Source of the DNA: Sipunculus nudus | Taxonomy: Eukaryota > Annelida > Sipuncula > Golfingiida > Sipunculidae | Assembly (NCBI GenBank): GCA_026874595.1 | Contig: CM049307.1 | Location: forward strand, 25,585,079 to 25,649,078 | DNA: 64,000 bases | Reading direction: 5' to 3' | In this document: positions 41,501-48,147 of the stretch, in pieces | Layout: every line of letters begins with the position of its first letter | Numbering within the stretch: the stretch's first letter is position 1 | Notes under the pieces: generated by a model | Databases searched by the model: none | Seen by the model: only the letters and a program-made list of their open reading frames with translations | What the model was told of the DNA's origin: nothing | Made by a program: the position numbers and the translations under genes

Positions 41501-44500
41501 CAGTTGGTATTATGAATCGTTCGCGTTTCACAGCTGCGTTTAGCTTTTTGAGGTCAACGCATATACGAACTTGACCGTTTGGTTTTAACACAGGCACGAT
41601 CGGAGCACACCAATCAGTTGGCTCATTAACACGTGTGATGACTCCTTCCTTTTCCATTCGTGCTAGCTCTTGTTCTACTTTCGGGAGCAACGGGAGCGGT
41701 ATCCTTCTGGGAGTACTTATGCTGTACGGTGCCGCATCATCTTTCAGCTTGATTTTGATGGGTGTACAAGTCATTAGGCCCATATCACCAAATACAGTAG
41801 TCACTTGGTGAATTCTTTTAATAAGTCCCATCTGACACGCCAGGTGGCGACACAGTAGATTGTGTGTATCATGGTTGACCACATATATGACAGTCTGAAA
41901 TTCTTGGCCTTGAAATGTCAGATTACACATGAAGTGTCCCACATAATCCAGGGGTCCTCCTACCCCATCAAGGGTGGTTCTACCTGTGATTAGTCGCTGT
42001 TCAGGTTGCAGTTTAGTGAATGCTTTTAGTGACATTATATTAACGTCGGCACCTGAGTCTATCTTGAACTGAAGATCTGAGCCATTGAGATTGAGTGTAA
42101 TTATCCATGGTGGCTCAGTTTCATGTATAGTACCAGTCTGTTTAGTGACACCACCCATAAAGAAGCTATTCTGGTCAGTATTATGGCCCTGCATTGTAGG
42201 AGTTTCACTTTCAGTTTGACTAATTTCTACACTGTTTACTCGCTTTTTCTGGAAGCAAGCTCTCTCAAAATGTCCAATTTTATTGCAATGGTGACACCTT
42301 TCTTTTGCAGCAGGACAAAAGCCTTTACTGTGTGATCGGGCTGGGTCAAAACCACAATATTTGCATGTTTTATTGGATTTTTGTTTGTACTGACCTTGGT
42401 AAGGTGTTCTTGTTGTTTTCTGTCTTGGCTGTCTGTCTCTCCATGTTACTTTATGTCTCACTGCTGCAGTAACATTTGTGGCTTCACTGCGTTGGTCTGA
42501 AGTATTTTGCAGCTTTACAAGTTCATGATGTCTACTTATGTCAATAGCTTAAGCCAGGGTAAGATCCTGCCGCATCTGAAGTTGTTCTGACAAACCTTTG
42601 TCACTTAAGCCAATAACAAGTCTGTCCCGGATAAAATCATCTTTTTGGTCTTGGAAGTCACATTTATCGGCCAGATCATACAAAGCTCTGATGTACGCCT
42701 CAACAGATTCGCCCTGTTGTTGATGACGCTGGTGAAAACTGGCGCGTTCAAATATCACATTACGCTTGGGTATAAAATGTTCATTGAATTTCGTTGTTAC
42801 TATGTCATAATTGTCCTTATCATCATCGCTGGCGAAACTGAATGCCATGAATATGTTTTCGGCTTCAGAGCCCATAGAATATATCAAAGTGCTGACCTGT
42901 ACGGCACCTGGTTCTTTGTCGAGTTTTGAAGCGACCCGGTATCTTTCGAATCTTTGGCGCCACTGCGGCCAATATGACGGCCTGTCGAAAGGGAATCCGT
43001 CCGGCGGAGTAAACTTCATCATCTTGTCGTTACTGTTAGCACCGCTGCCACCATGTGATGTCGTGGGTTTGTCGATACAAGGCAATTAATGTCGGGTCGA
43101 AGACAACAACACATGTCAGCAACTGAACAAGGTTTTACTGAATTCCACTTCCGATGTCGCGTAATATAAAGCCCCGCTAACGCTGTCTCGGAATATTATC
43201 ACAAGTACAGTTACATTTAACAGTAGCACTAATTGATCTTTTACCAGGAAACCAAAAAGAAATGGAGCAAATTAGTTCTACATGTGAAAGAATTTAGAAT
43301 ATTTGACAAAAAGTAATATATATCAAGTAAAATCTGATTTATTCTGACAAGGTAATCTATATTACAATATTATTGAAAAATATGATCAGAATGCTACTAT
43401 ACAAACTGAATAGAATGTATACCTATATATACAATGACCATGGAAGGGTATGATTTCAGAATTGAAGGGTATATTTTCCATTTTCAAATTTTAGACACTT
43501 GAATCCCTTACATGGGGTATTCATTATTTAATGTTCTGTTTTATAAGAAGTAAATAATATTTCATAAGAAAACAATATTTAAAGCCATGTTCCTACTGTC
43601 CCTGGTGATCTGGTTATCCAGGGTTAACAAGGACCATAATGAGTAAATCAGCAGCATTATGTTTAAAGGAGGCTCAAAGAATTCAGAACAGAATTACTGC
43701 AAAAACAGCATGATAAAGATTATATATATATATATATATATATTTGCCTATCTAATCTTGTTGCTTTGTTTTATTTGAAAAAAATAACTGCTTAACTTTA
43801 CTCTGCTTACAGTGAGACAGCAATTTGAGTCAGGATTCAGCAGTGACCCACAGCATTTAAATTACCTTGTGAGTAAACTAAAACATTACCGTTACTCCTT
43901 CATCACCACTTGTGTCACCATGTACAATGGATGAAACAATCTCCATTCAGTAACTTTATACCAGAAGGCTACATTTTCCAGCTACATTGAATTTGCTTTA
44001 TTATAAAAAATATTTTTGAAAGCTGTTCATTTAATACAGAAAAAAAAGGTAAATTTTATGACCATCCTGTAAAATGTGCTAGTTTATGATAAATTTTCAA
44101 ATAATACTTAAAGGCATAGTGCTGAACTGTAAAGCATGATTGCAGTATATGTAAGGAAAACACATCCCCTGGCAACACTTTTAACTTCATGCTGCAGAAA
44201 TATTCGGAAGCATAAACCTCAAACACTCTCTCTTCAGATTGTTAAAAATACAATCTCTTTCTCAAACAATCTATTTCTCACCCGCTTTCTGTCTCTTTTT
44301 TATATAAGAGACAATCTCTTTGTTTCTCCTTTTCTCTTTGTTTCATTCTATACACTCACTCAGTCTCTTTCTCTCATTCCCTTTTTCTGTCATTTCTTCC
44401 AGTTACTGACATCCCTCTCCTGCTATGTAACATCTATTCTAGTCCTGTTGTTGACACTATCACTCTTGACTTTCTCTTTATAAATGCTATGTACGAACAT

Positions 44501-44699
44501 TTATCATACCACATGCTGTACCCAAAGAGTGTATTGTGTAAATGTATCTGTACTGCTGACATATTGTAAACAATAACAGTAACTACTTTTACACTTTCAG
44601 GCCACAAACAGGGAGGACAAGAGAGGCCAGCAGTCCCATGACTATGCAGTAGACACTGAAGTTGTCTTCAAAAATGGTTTGGATGCTACAGAAGTATAA
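26242..44699 (+). CDS. Nine-exon gene for a 569-aa acidic, disordered, putatively N-myristoylated protein of unknown family
   Basis: Exons: 26242-26543, 30857-31034, 31632-31868, 33574-33651, 35663-36272, 37354-37399, 38449-38552, 43813-43868, 44601-44699. All junctions are GT/AG and all phases fit, giving 1710 coding bases with one stop. The protein starts MGGILS (Gly2, Ser6: N-myristoylation pattern) with Cys11 nearby as a possible palmitoylation site, so membrane attachment is likely. Residues 40-100 are Lys/Glu rich. Exon 3 carries a Glu/Asp run then a compact block ('KKRFTAQGTEVKVFRRLSSK') that looks conserved. Exon 4 is Arg/Pro rich, exon 5 is Ser/Thr/Asn/Gln-rich, and exon 6 has six consecutive Ser. 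No catalytic domain or membrane helix is seen. Composition resembles myristoylated scaffold proteins such as MARCKS, but no homology is claimed. Intron 7 holds an LTR retrotransposon. Confidence 0.8.
27362..27904. mobile_element. Inverted-repeat (MITE-like) element, copy 1, 543 bp
   Basis: Ends are imperfect inverted repeats of about 40 bp: the left begins CTATAGTCTGTTTCA and continues to 'tgtccacctgttttttg'; the right, inverted, begins CTATAGTCCGTTTCA and continues to the same words. About 33 of the 40 positions agree. No transposase is encoded, though a 64-residue open frame (27,537-27,731) is kept in copy 2. The target-site duplication is unclear; a TA could be hidden in CTATAG. Confidence 0.75.
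28661..29205. mobile_element. Inverted-repeat (MITE-like) element, copy 2, 545 bp
   Basis: Nearly the same length and, by eye, about 90% or more identical to copy 1 over its whole length, in the same orientation and 756 bp away. It has the same CTATAGTC...GACTATAG ends. The flanking bases differ from those of copy 1, which fixes the element borders and argues for two insertions or a duplication limited to the element. Confidence 0.75.
30857..31034 (+). CDS. MGGILS gene, exon 2
   Basis: Acceptor 'gtttcag|c', donor 'TAT|gtaagt'. Encodes residues 101-160, including 'EPPVFDDELFQIDK' and 'FEHFETQGILIGY'. Ends in phase 0. Confidence 0.8.
31035..31631 (+). other. Intron 2 of the MGGILS gene
   Basis: 597-bp AT-rich intron with canonical ends (gtaagt...tttag). 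Nothing else visible. Confidence 0.75.
31632..31868 (+). CDS. MGGILS gene, exon 3
   Basis: Acceptor 'ttttag|GGT', donor 'CGG|gtatga'; 79 codons in phase 0. An acidic stretch of about 20 Glu/Asp-dominated residues is followed by 'PGVADLKKRFTAQGTEVKV' and 'RNSALLKR'. Codon use is more GC-rich than the introns, supporting coding status. Confidence 0.8.
31869..33573 (+). other. Intron 3 of the MGGILS gene
   Basis: 1.7-kb intron, gtatga...ttacag. Includes a (CA)-rich stretch near 33,216-33,236. No gene seen on the other strand. Confidence 0.65.
33574..33651 (+). CDS. MGGILS gene, exon 4
   Basis: 26 codons in phase 0, acceptor 'ttacag|TTT', donor 'CAG|gtaatc'. Encodes a basic 'FERAPPPRRSQARISRMQLR' block, a possible nuclear or phospholipid-binding patch. 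Confidence 0.75.
33652..35662 (+). other. Intron 4 of the MGGILS gene
   Basis: 2.0-kb AT-rich intron, gtaatc...tttcag. A (CA)n tract lies near 35,388. No gene recognised. Confidence 0.65.
35663..36272 (+). CDS. MGGILS gene, exon 5 (largest)
   Basis: 610 bases, acceptor 'tttcag|GAA', donor 'AAG|gtacgt', leaving phase 1. Encodes residues 266-468: Asn/Ser/His/Gln-rich at first, then Ser/Thr-rich with 'TGIRVLPSGQELFQNLPRK' as the only compact segment. Low-complexity, probably disordered. Confidence 0.8.
36273..37353 (+). other. Intron 5 of the MGGILS gene
   Basis: 1.08-kb intron, gtacgt...ttcag. It contains an open frame at 36,981-37,196 listed separately. Confidence 0.65.
36981..37196 (+). CDS. 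Possible 71-residue small protein ORF inside intron 5
   Basis: A frame from ATG in strong context (A at -3, G at +4) to TAG encodes a basic, Ser/Arg-rich product ('SRRASPRGRSLVPRG' in the middle, 'QLLERAKILKL' at the end). Base composition is more balanced than in the flanks. An in-frame stop just upstream and no AG between it and the ATG rule out joining it to exon 5. It could be a small gene, an internal-promoter product or chance. An overlapping longer minus-strand frame weakens the case. Confidence 0.3.
   Translation: MAAPMSDFEKMREINLSGLDKGEGMRHKSTLNTASRRASPRGRSLVPRGCVEGEVESRITQLLERAKILKL
37354..37399 (+). CDS. MGGILS gene, exon 6 (46-bp microexon)
   Basis: Acceptor 'ttcag|GGTTATC', donor 'CCA|gtaagt'. 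Phase 1 in, phase 2 out, fitting both neighbours. Encodes a Ser run then 'PPEDKPYQ'-like residues. Short but flanked by good splice sites. Confidence 0.7.
37400..38448 (+). other. Intron 6 of the MGGILS gene
   Basis: 1.05-kb AT-rich intron, gtaagt...ttccag, with no visible gene or repeat. Confidence 0.65.
38449..38552 (+). CDS. MGGILS gene, exon 7
   Basis: Acceptor 'tttttccag|TGTGC'; donor 'GCAT|gtaatg', weaker than the other donors. Encodes 'AYPIMPFTRSVGHEADGHHP' and a Pro-rich end. If the donor is not used, the frame continues 12 codons to a TAA at 38,588-38,590, just before the retroelement, giving a shorter alternative C-terminus. Confidence 0.75.
38592..38596 (+). repeat. Target-site duplication AGTAC (left copy)
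   Basis: AGTAC directly precedes the first LTR base (TGTGATG...). The same five bases follow the other LTR at 43,204-43,208, the expected 5-bp duplication of a retroviral-type integrase. Confidence 0.95.
38597..38746 (-). repeat. 3' LTR (150 bp)
   Basis: On the plus strand it begins TGTGATGTCG and ends AATATTATCACA, with TGTGAT/ATCACA terminal inverted repeats. It is identical to the other LTR over all 150 bases. In the element direction it contains 'gctttatattacgcg', a TATA-like word, and no AATAAA. Confidence 0.95.
38738..38785 (-). repeat. 24-bp tandem duplication spanning LTR end and polypurine tract
   Basis: Two exact 24-bp copies (38,738-38,761 and 38,762-38,785). Each contains the last nine LTR bases (attatcaca on the plus strand) and the polypurine tract plus three bases. 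The element therefore has two candidate plus-strand priming sites. Confidence 0.9.
38747..38758 (-). promoter_or_regulatory. Polypurine tract (PPT), LTR-proximal copy
   Basis: AAAAGGGGGAGA in the element direction, directly abutting TGTGAT of the 3' LTR; this is the expected primer site for plus-strand DNA synthesis. A second identical PPT lies at 38,771-38,782. Confidence 0.9.
39072..42548 (-). CDS. pol: Gag C-terminus (nucleocapsid) plus Pol: protease, RT, RNase H, integrase
   Basis: One open frame, in the same phase as the upstream gag frame and separated from it only by a TAA at 42,551-42,549. Numbering from codon 42,461: zinc knuckles Cys33-Cys49 (CX2CX7HX4C) and Cys56-Cys69 (CX2CX4HX4C); protease Asp135-Ser-Gly-Ala; RT with Asp338 (LDA) and YQDD at 398-401; RNase H with Asp547, Glu587/589 and Asp614; integrase zinc finger His769, His772, Cys802, Cys805 and catalytic Asp833, Asp886, Glu922 (35 residues between the last two). 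All key residues are present. No frameshift is seen, so enzymes appear intact. There is no ATG at the frame's start, so it would be made only as part of a gag fusion. Confidence 0.93.
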   Translation of the reverse strand, partial: AIDISRHHELVKLQNTSDQRSEATNVTAAVRHKVTWRDRQPRQKTTRTPYQGQYKQKSNKTCKYCGFDPARSHSKGFCPAAKERCHHCNKIGHFERACFQKKRVNSVEISQTESETPTMQGHNTDQNSFFMGGVTKQTGTIHETEPPWIITLNLNGSDLQFKIDSGADVNIMSLKAFTKLQPEQRLITGRTTLDGVGGPLDYVGHFMCNLTFQGQEFQTVIYVVNHDTHNLLCRHLACQMGLIKRIHQVTTVFGDMGLMTCTPIKIKLKDDAAPYSISTPRRIPLPLLPKVEQELARMEKEGVITRVNEPTDWCAPIVPVLKPNGQVRICVDLKKLNAAVKRERFIIPTVDEILHKLNGATVFSSLDASSGYWQMPLDEESSRLTTFITPFGRFRFNRVPYGISSASKIYQREMSKILEGTEGTQVYQDDILIYGKDEHEHDQRLEAVMQRIADNGVKLNQTKCHIKQSSLDFLGHHIDANGISPQSDKVQAIKEMPPPNNVTELRQFLGMVNFMSRYINGLSTMIAPLNQLLCKDSIWVWEEPHRQAFQAVKDAIALPTTLAYYEPSRATMMCSDASSYGLGSVLMQEHNGEYRPVALASRSMTDTEKRYAQIEKELLAAVWACEKFSRYLVGLESFRIVTDHKPLIPIINDKDLDMTPIRCQRLLLRLMRFNGKAEYAPGKTLVIADLLSRKPSHRTEIPETQGDVTCHVNAIIASYPATDKRLQEIREASQNDSMIKNAIKFTLDGWPSVNEVPPGLREIYHVRSELSVADDLLLRGTRIVIPESLRQDMLTRIHQGHMGISKCRERARDNIWWPMLSKDLKDMIARCHHCQIHKPVQRAEPLKPKKLPDRPWQYVSADLLEFEGSMWIVVLCHYSKWIEVLPLKSTTAQSVIKVFKDVFARWGIPECLTTDNGPQFTSMEFTRFTQEYKFNHMTTSPYYAQANGAAERGVKQAKEILSQEDPLLALLIYRATPTTVTGYAPSQLLQGRNLQTTLPALSQTLCPEWPDPDKVRHQHDKAKQAQTFYFNRHHGATNLPTLKPGDQVRIRRPTDKYWSAPASVLRQFGHTNTRSYVIDTGNGIVRRNRRHLQLIPPTTASDPPQTSFMPESDHTANNPDIGPAEPPSGPPEPQVPPRTVRATRGKLPNRFKDFALYS
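42549..43022 (-). CDS. gag: gag, capsid part, 157 codons ending in a premature TAA
   Basis: Starts at a double ATG (43,022 and 43,019), 32 bases after the LTR, and contains the Mag-type capsid words 'FPFDRPSYWPQWRQRFERY', 'RASFHQRHQQQGESVEAYIR' and 'DKCDFQDQKDDFIRDRLV'. The frame has no stop between 43,082 and 43,023 but only non-ATG starts there. The TAA lies before the zinc knuckles, not at a gag/pol border, so it removes nucleocapsid and all enzymes from the product. It therefore looks like a disabling point mutation rather than a programmed read-through stop. Confidence 0.85.
   Translation of the reverse strand: MMKFTPPDGFPFDRPSYWPQWRQRFERYRVASKLDKEPGAVQVSTLIYSMGSEAENIFMAFSFASDDDKDNYDIVTTKFNEHFIPKRNVIFERASFHQRHQQQGESVEAYIRALYDLADKCDFQDQKDDFIRDRLVIGLSDKGLSEQLQMRQDLTLA
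43019..43054 (-). CDS. 11-codon upstream ORF at the LTR/primer-site junction
   Basis: The last LTR base and the first two bases of the primer site form an ATG. The frame runs 11 codons and its TGA overlaps the first gag ATG as ATGA (43,022-43,019). Whether it is translated is unknown; the overlap would allow termination-reinitiation to set gag output. Confidence 0.4.
   Translation of the reverse strand: MVAAVLTVTTR
43040..43053 (-). promoter_or_regulatory. Primer-binding site for tRNA-Leu
   Basis: Directly after the 5' LTR the element reads TGGTGGCAGCGGTG, 14 bases complementary to the 3' end of metazoan tRNA-Leu (…CACCGCTGCCA plus CCA). Zero-base spacing from the LTR is normal. Confidence 0.85.
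43054..43203 (-). repeat. 5' LTR (150 bp)
   Basis: Identical to the 3' LTR over 150 bases. In the element direction it starts TGTGATAATATTCC and ends ACATCACA, immediately before the primer site. It should hold the element's promoter (TATA-like 'tttatatta'). Confidence 0.95.
43204..43208 (+). repeat. Target-site duplication AGTAC (right copy)
   Basis: Matches the left AGTAC at 38,592-38,596 exactly. Confidence 0.95.
43721..43742 (+). repeat. (TA)n microsatellite
   Basis: Eleven uninterrupted TA dinucleotides in intron 7, shortly before the acceptor of exon 8. Confidence 0.95.
43813..43868 (+). CDS. MGGILS gene, exon 8
   Basis: Acceptor 'cttacag|TGAG', donor 'CTT|gtgagt'; phase 1 in, phase 0 out, consistent with exons 7 and 9. 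Encodes 'RQQFESGFSSDPQHLNYL'. Confidence 0.75.
43869..44600 (+). other. Intron 8 with a 190-bp pyrimidine-rich tract
   Basis: 732-bp intron, gtgagt...tttcag. From about 44,220 to 44,410 the sequence is dominated by 'tctctttctc'-type pyrimidines, well upstream of the acceptor. Such tracts can bind polypyrimidine-tract proteins, but function here is not shown. Confidence 0.65.
44601..44699 (+). CDS. MGGILS gene, exon 9 (terminal coding exon)
   Basis: Acceptor 'ctttcag|GCC'; 32 codons and TAA at 44,697-44,699. Encodes 'DYAVDTEVVFKNGLDATEV' at the C-terminus. The 3' UTR follows; candidate poly(A) signals include aataaa near 44,982 and several AT-rich matches beyond, so the true end is unknown. 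Confidence 0.75.
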   Translation, partial: ATNREDKRGQQSHDYAVDTEVVFKNGLDATEV

Positions 44700-47600
44700 T
44701 ATACTGGAACAAGCACTACAACTGCCCTCAGAAAAATATGCAATGAAATTACATAAAAACAAACTGCAGAATAGATTGGCAGAGAATCCAGAGTTAAAAC
44801 ATTGTCTCTCAGCGCCATCTGGTGATCAGGATGAAAACAATTCACATTGGCGGCAATCATTCCTGAATGCTGTTGTTATTCTAGATAATGAATTTTGATC
44901 AGCAAGCAGAAAAAAATATAAAGAAAAAAAGATAAAAAATTCTATTTTGTGCAATACATCGAAAAAAAATATCAGTGACAAAATAAATCCACTTGGATTC
45001 TAGTGAACCATACAGCAGGAGCAAAAAGAAGAAAAAAAACCCACTGATATCATCAAAATTAGATATCATTTTCACAGCTTTGGCAGGTTATAGCTGATCA
45101 TGGTAAAAAAGTGCCTTATGTTTTTTATACTGGAGATGTATGGTGTTTGTATATAAATTGATTTGGGCTTTGTAGACTGTGTGTGGATTGATATGATACA
45201 AAGAGAGAAAGAGGATGGATATATAAATGTCACTGCCACAGAGTTTACTATATATATAATATATATATATAATGAAATAAAAAGGAAATTCATATTATAT
45301 ACATATTTGTCATGAATAATTGACAAACTAATGTTAAGTTGTGAACGAAACTATCTGCATGAGGCAAACATCTTGTTTAATAGACGTCTTAGTTTAATTA
45401 CACATGCAATAGGACTTAACATTTTGCTGCATTTTTCGTGGTTTTGAAGATATTATTAAAAAAAAAAACATTTTAATATTTCAGATGAACATCTTAAGAA
45501 TATATAAAATCATATTCAAGATTTTGCTAATAGTTGCTGCATTCAGAGATCAACTGTTATAATTGTTATGCTTCATTTAAAAAATAAAAGAATTTATGTT
45601 TGATACATAAAGGGAAAATAAAAATGTTGTGTAGAGATTTAGTTTTATTTCCATGTACTTATTTATAAGGTCTTATGTATAAAGTGTCAGAAATCATCAA
45701 TGATAATGATCAAGAGAGATTTAGTCAAACCATACAATACAGCATATCAGAAAACACACAGACATATAAATAGAAACTGCCTGATATACAGATACAATAC
45801 ACAGAAACACAGATTAAAAAGCAGACCGTTACAAGATATTCAATCTATGCAGTTTGTATCTTGGTTTATCTCTGGAAAGAGATATGTATTAATGTTTGCT
45901 TTCAAACATGATTATTAAAATTATATAAATCAGTTTTATCTCTTCTTTGTTATTTGCTATATCTGGATGTTTCAACAATATATATATATACAATAAGCCG
46001 GGATGATATGAGCTTCTAAATGTTCTAAGGAAGCATGTTTGAATAAATCAAAGTAAAAAGTACAATGTGTGACTGAAATAGATTATACATATCTCAAGCT
46101 GGGAAATCCATGCTAGACAAAATGTAACTGCTTCCATTACTATAAGAAAATCAATGTGAATGACAAGAAATCTGATGTAGAAAAGAACTTCACACCACCT
46201 ATAAAATCAATTAAATTCAAAGAGAACAATTAATAGAATTTATGAGTTACTGTTCTTGATTCTGTATAAACTCAGAATTTTTCTCAGTTACTGCATGGTA
46301 CTTTTGAAGGTTAATCATTGACCGAGACACTACCACCATTGCCATCCTTCGGCCAGAGCTTCTTTCTACTCAAAACAAACCTCTTCCACTAAGGGACTAA
46401 GGGGTGGTTGGGACTACTTGTCTCCATTAACAAAAAGGCCTTCCATTTGAACTGCACATGTTCATGTACCTACCAAATCTCACTTGTTCCATAAAGTGAA
46501 GCAAAAAAAAAAAAAAATTTGTTCATGCCATTTGCCTTGAAACAACTTGAAACTAACTTATTTTAGTGGACTACATCTTCTTTTTCACTAGATTTATCAA
46601 AACACAATTGGCCCATTAAGAAACCTGAGTGCATTGTGGGGAAAGGATTTCTTTACCCACAATCCCTATCCAGCTAGGTCACACTATTATGAGTAGGATT
46701 CTGGGCAGTGTGCCACCACTGGTTTTACCCTAATAAAAATGGCTCCCAATGAATGCAAAGATTTCTTGCTAATTTTATATCACCTTTTTTAATGCTTGCC
46801 ATTTAATGCAAATATATATTGTGAAGTGTCTATTTGAGCCTGGACCTGTCTGATCTTTCATGTATGATGGTTAAAATGATCATCAAAGTTTTTCTTTTAT
46901 AGAATTATACTTTCAAATGAAATCTATTAAATGAAATTAATGAATTATTATCTCAACCTGCTCAAATGAATGATTACCAAAACTACCAGCAGATGGAGAC
47001 AGTATACTTGTGAAGCACAGCTCATCAGTTCCTCACACTTTATATTTATACTTCATCTGCTAATAACCCTGTTCATTCAGAAAAATGAGAGTAGGGAAAC
47101 CAAGTTAATACCAGCCAGCCAGACCTCATGCCAGACCTGGTATTCCAGGTAGATCAGAACTGTATTTATACGAGTAAACATCTTGTCCAGACTGGCATAT
47201 GACTTAACATAAAATGTTCCTTGAAAAGAAAAGGACAACTAGAACAATGGCAGGCAGACTTCTTGAATAATTAGACACCCACTCTTTTGTTAGAACAGTT
47301 TTTCCCATATCATGTTTAGAGGTTTCATCAGCCACAGGGGTCAGAGTTGCAGACCTAATCATTTGAAAAATAAAGTGAAAATTCTGATGAGACAGCAAAA
47401 CTTTTTTATTTTCAGACCCAATCAGATTGAAAATAGCATTGAAAATCTTGAGGTGGGAACAAAATATTTCCTCATTTTTCAAGCCTGAAAACTTTTGGTA
47501 CTGTGTAATGAATTAACCGAACAAACCTTAAGTTATATGTTTACTATCTAACAACACCTAATATATGCAAAAAGATTCTGTAATAACTCTGCATACAGGA

Positions 47601-47950
47601 AAAATCTCAAATGTTTGCATGTTTGTTGAATTTTCAACCACAGAACATGCCTTCCATGAGCCTCATGAATGACAATTTTGCTTTGCAGGCCACATGTATT
47701 GCTCATGGTTGTAACTGATATGTTTTCTTTTTTGTCAAAACCTCGCTCAGTGCAAGATATCAAGATTACCAGCTGTGTACACAAATACTCTTGTAATAGT
47801 ATAGCTGGACATTACAGTGCAGTTTTTGGTAAGAGTGCCTTCACTACTCAAAGTAGGCCATATCATTCAATTCTGAATGCCCACTGAGTTATCTATTCAT
47901 GGATAAGAAAAAAAGAAAAACAAATTAAACCTGAACAAAGTATGTCCTAC
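44700..47950. other. 3' UTR and intergenic space between convergent genes
   Basis: AT-rich. Contains (TA)n around 45,250-45,272 and several A-rich words. I searched the minus strand for the last ash2 exons (KFKSYLYFEEKD-, VYFPAISLYK-, SINFGP-type coding) and did not see them. Confidence 0.6.
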
Positions 47951-48147
47951 CTTGTCTTTGTAGACTGCTGGTAGGAGCTTTCCTGGATCTTCAGGTGTAG
48001 GGAGATAAAGGTAAAAGCCAAGAACATCGCCCTTCCCATAACCTCCATCAGTGTAATGTTTGCCAATACTCTGGTGGAAGCGGGTGCCTTTCCTAGACCG
48101 CCAAGAGTAACTGAACTTGTCGTAACCACATGGAGCTTGTAAATTAC
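47951..48147 (-). CDS. ash2: ash2 exon: SPRY core
   Basis: Encodes 65 codons including '[20 protein letters not shown]', '[18 protein letters not shown]' and 'LLPAVYKDK'; very close to animal Ash2 SPRY. Acceptor 'taccag|GTAAT', donor 'AAG|gtagga' in phase 0. Reading past the donor gives a stop after 14-20 unrelated residues. Confidence 0.95.

Larger units (their letters stand above)
38597..43203 (-). mobile_element. Ty3/gypsy retrotransposon, Mag clade, Steamer-like, 4607 bp
   Basis: Order in the element's direction: LTR (43,203-43,054), tRNA-Leu primer site, gag, protease, reverse transcriptase, RNase H, integrase, doubled polypurine tract, LTR (38,746-38,597), flanked by AGTAC duplications. 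The LTRs are 150 bp and identical at every base, so integration is very recent. A short LTR, tRNA-Leu primer, one gag-pol frame of about 1,315 codons and a 5-bp duplication match what is known of Steamer-like elements of bivalves and the SURL/Mag group. Family placement rests on this architecture and motif style, not on an alignment. It lies antisense in intron 7 of the plus-strand gene. One in-frame stop interrupts gag. Confidence 0.93.

Noticed and set aside
42461-42463. A separate start for pol
   Set aside because: The codon at this position is GTG inside a frame that continues upstream to the TAA; there is no independent start signal.
43023-43085. Gag starting inside the 5' LTR
   Set aside because: The frame is open back to 43,085 but the first codon there is TTG; the first real ATG is at 43,022.
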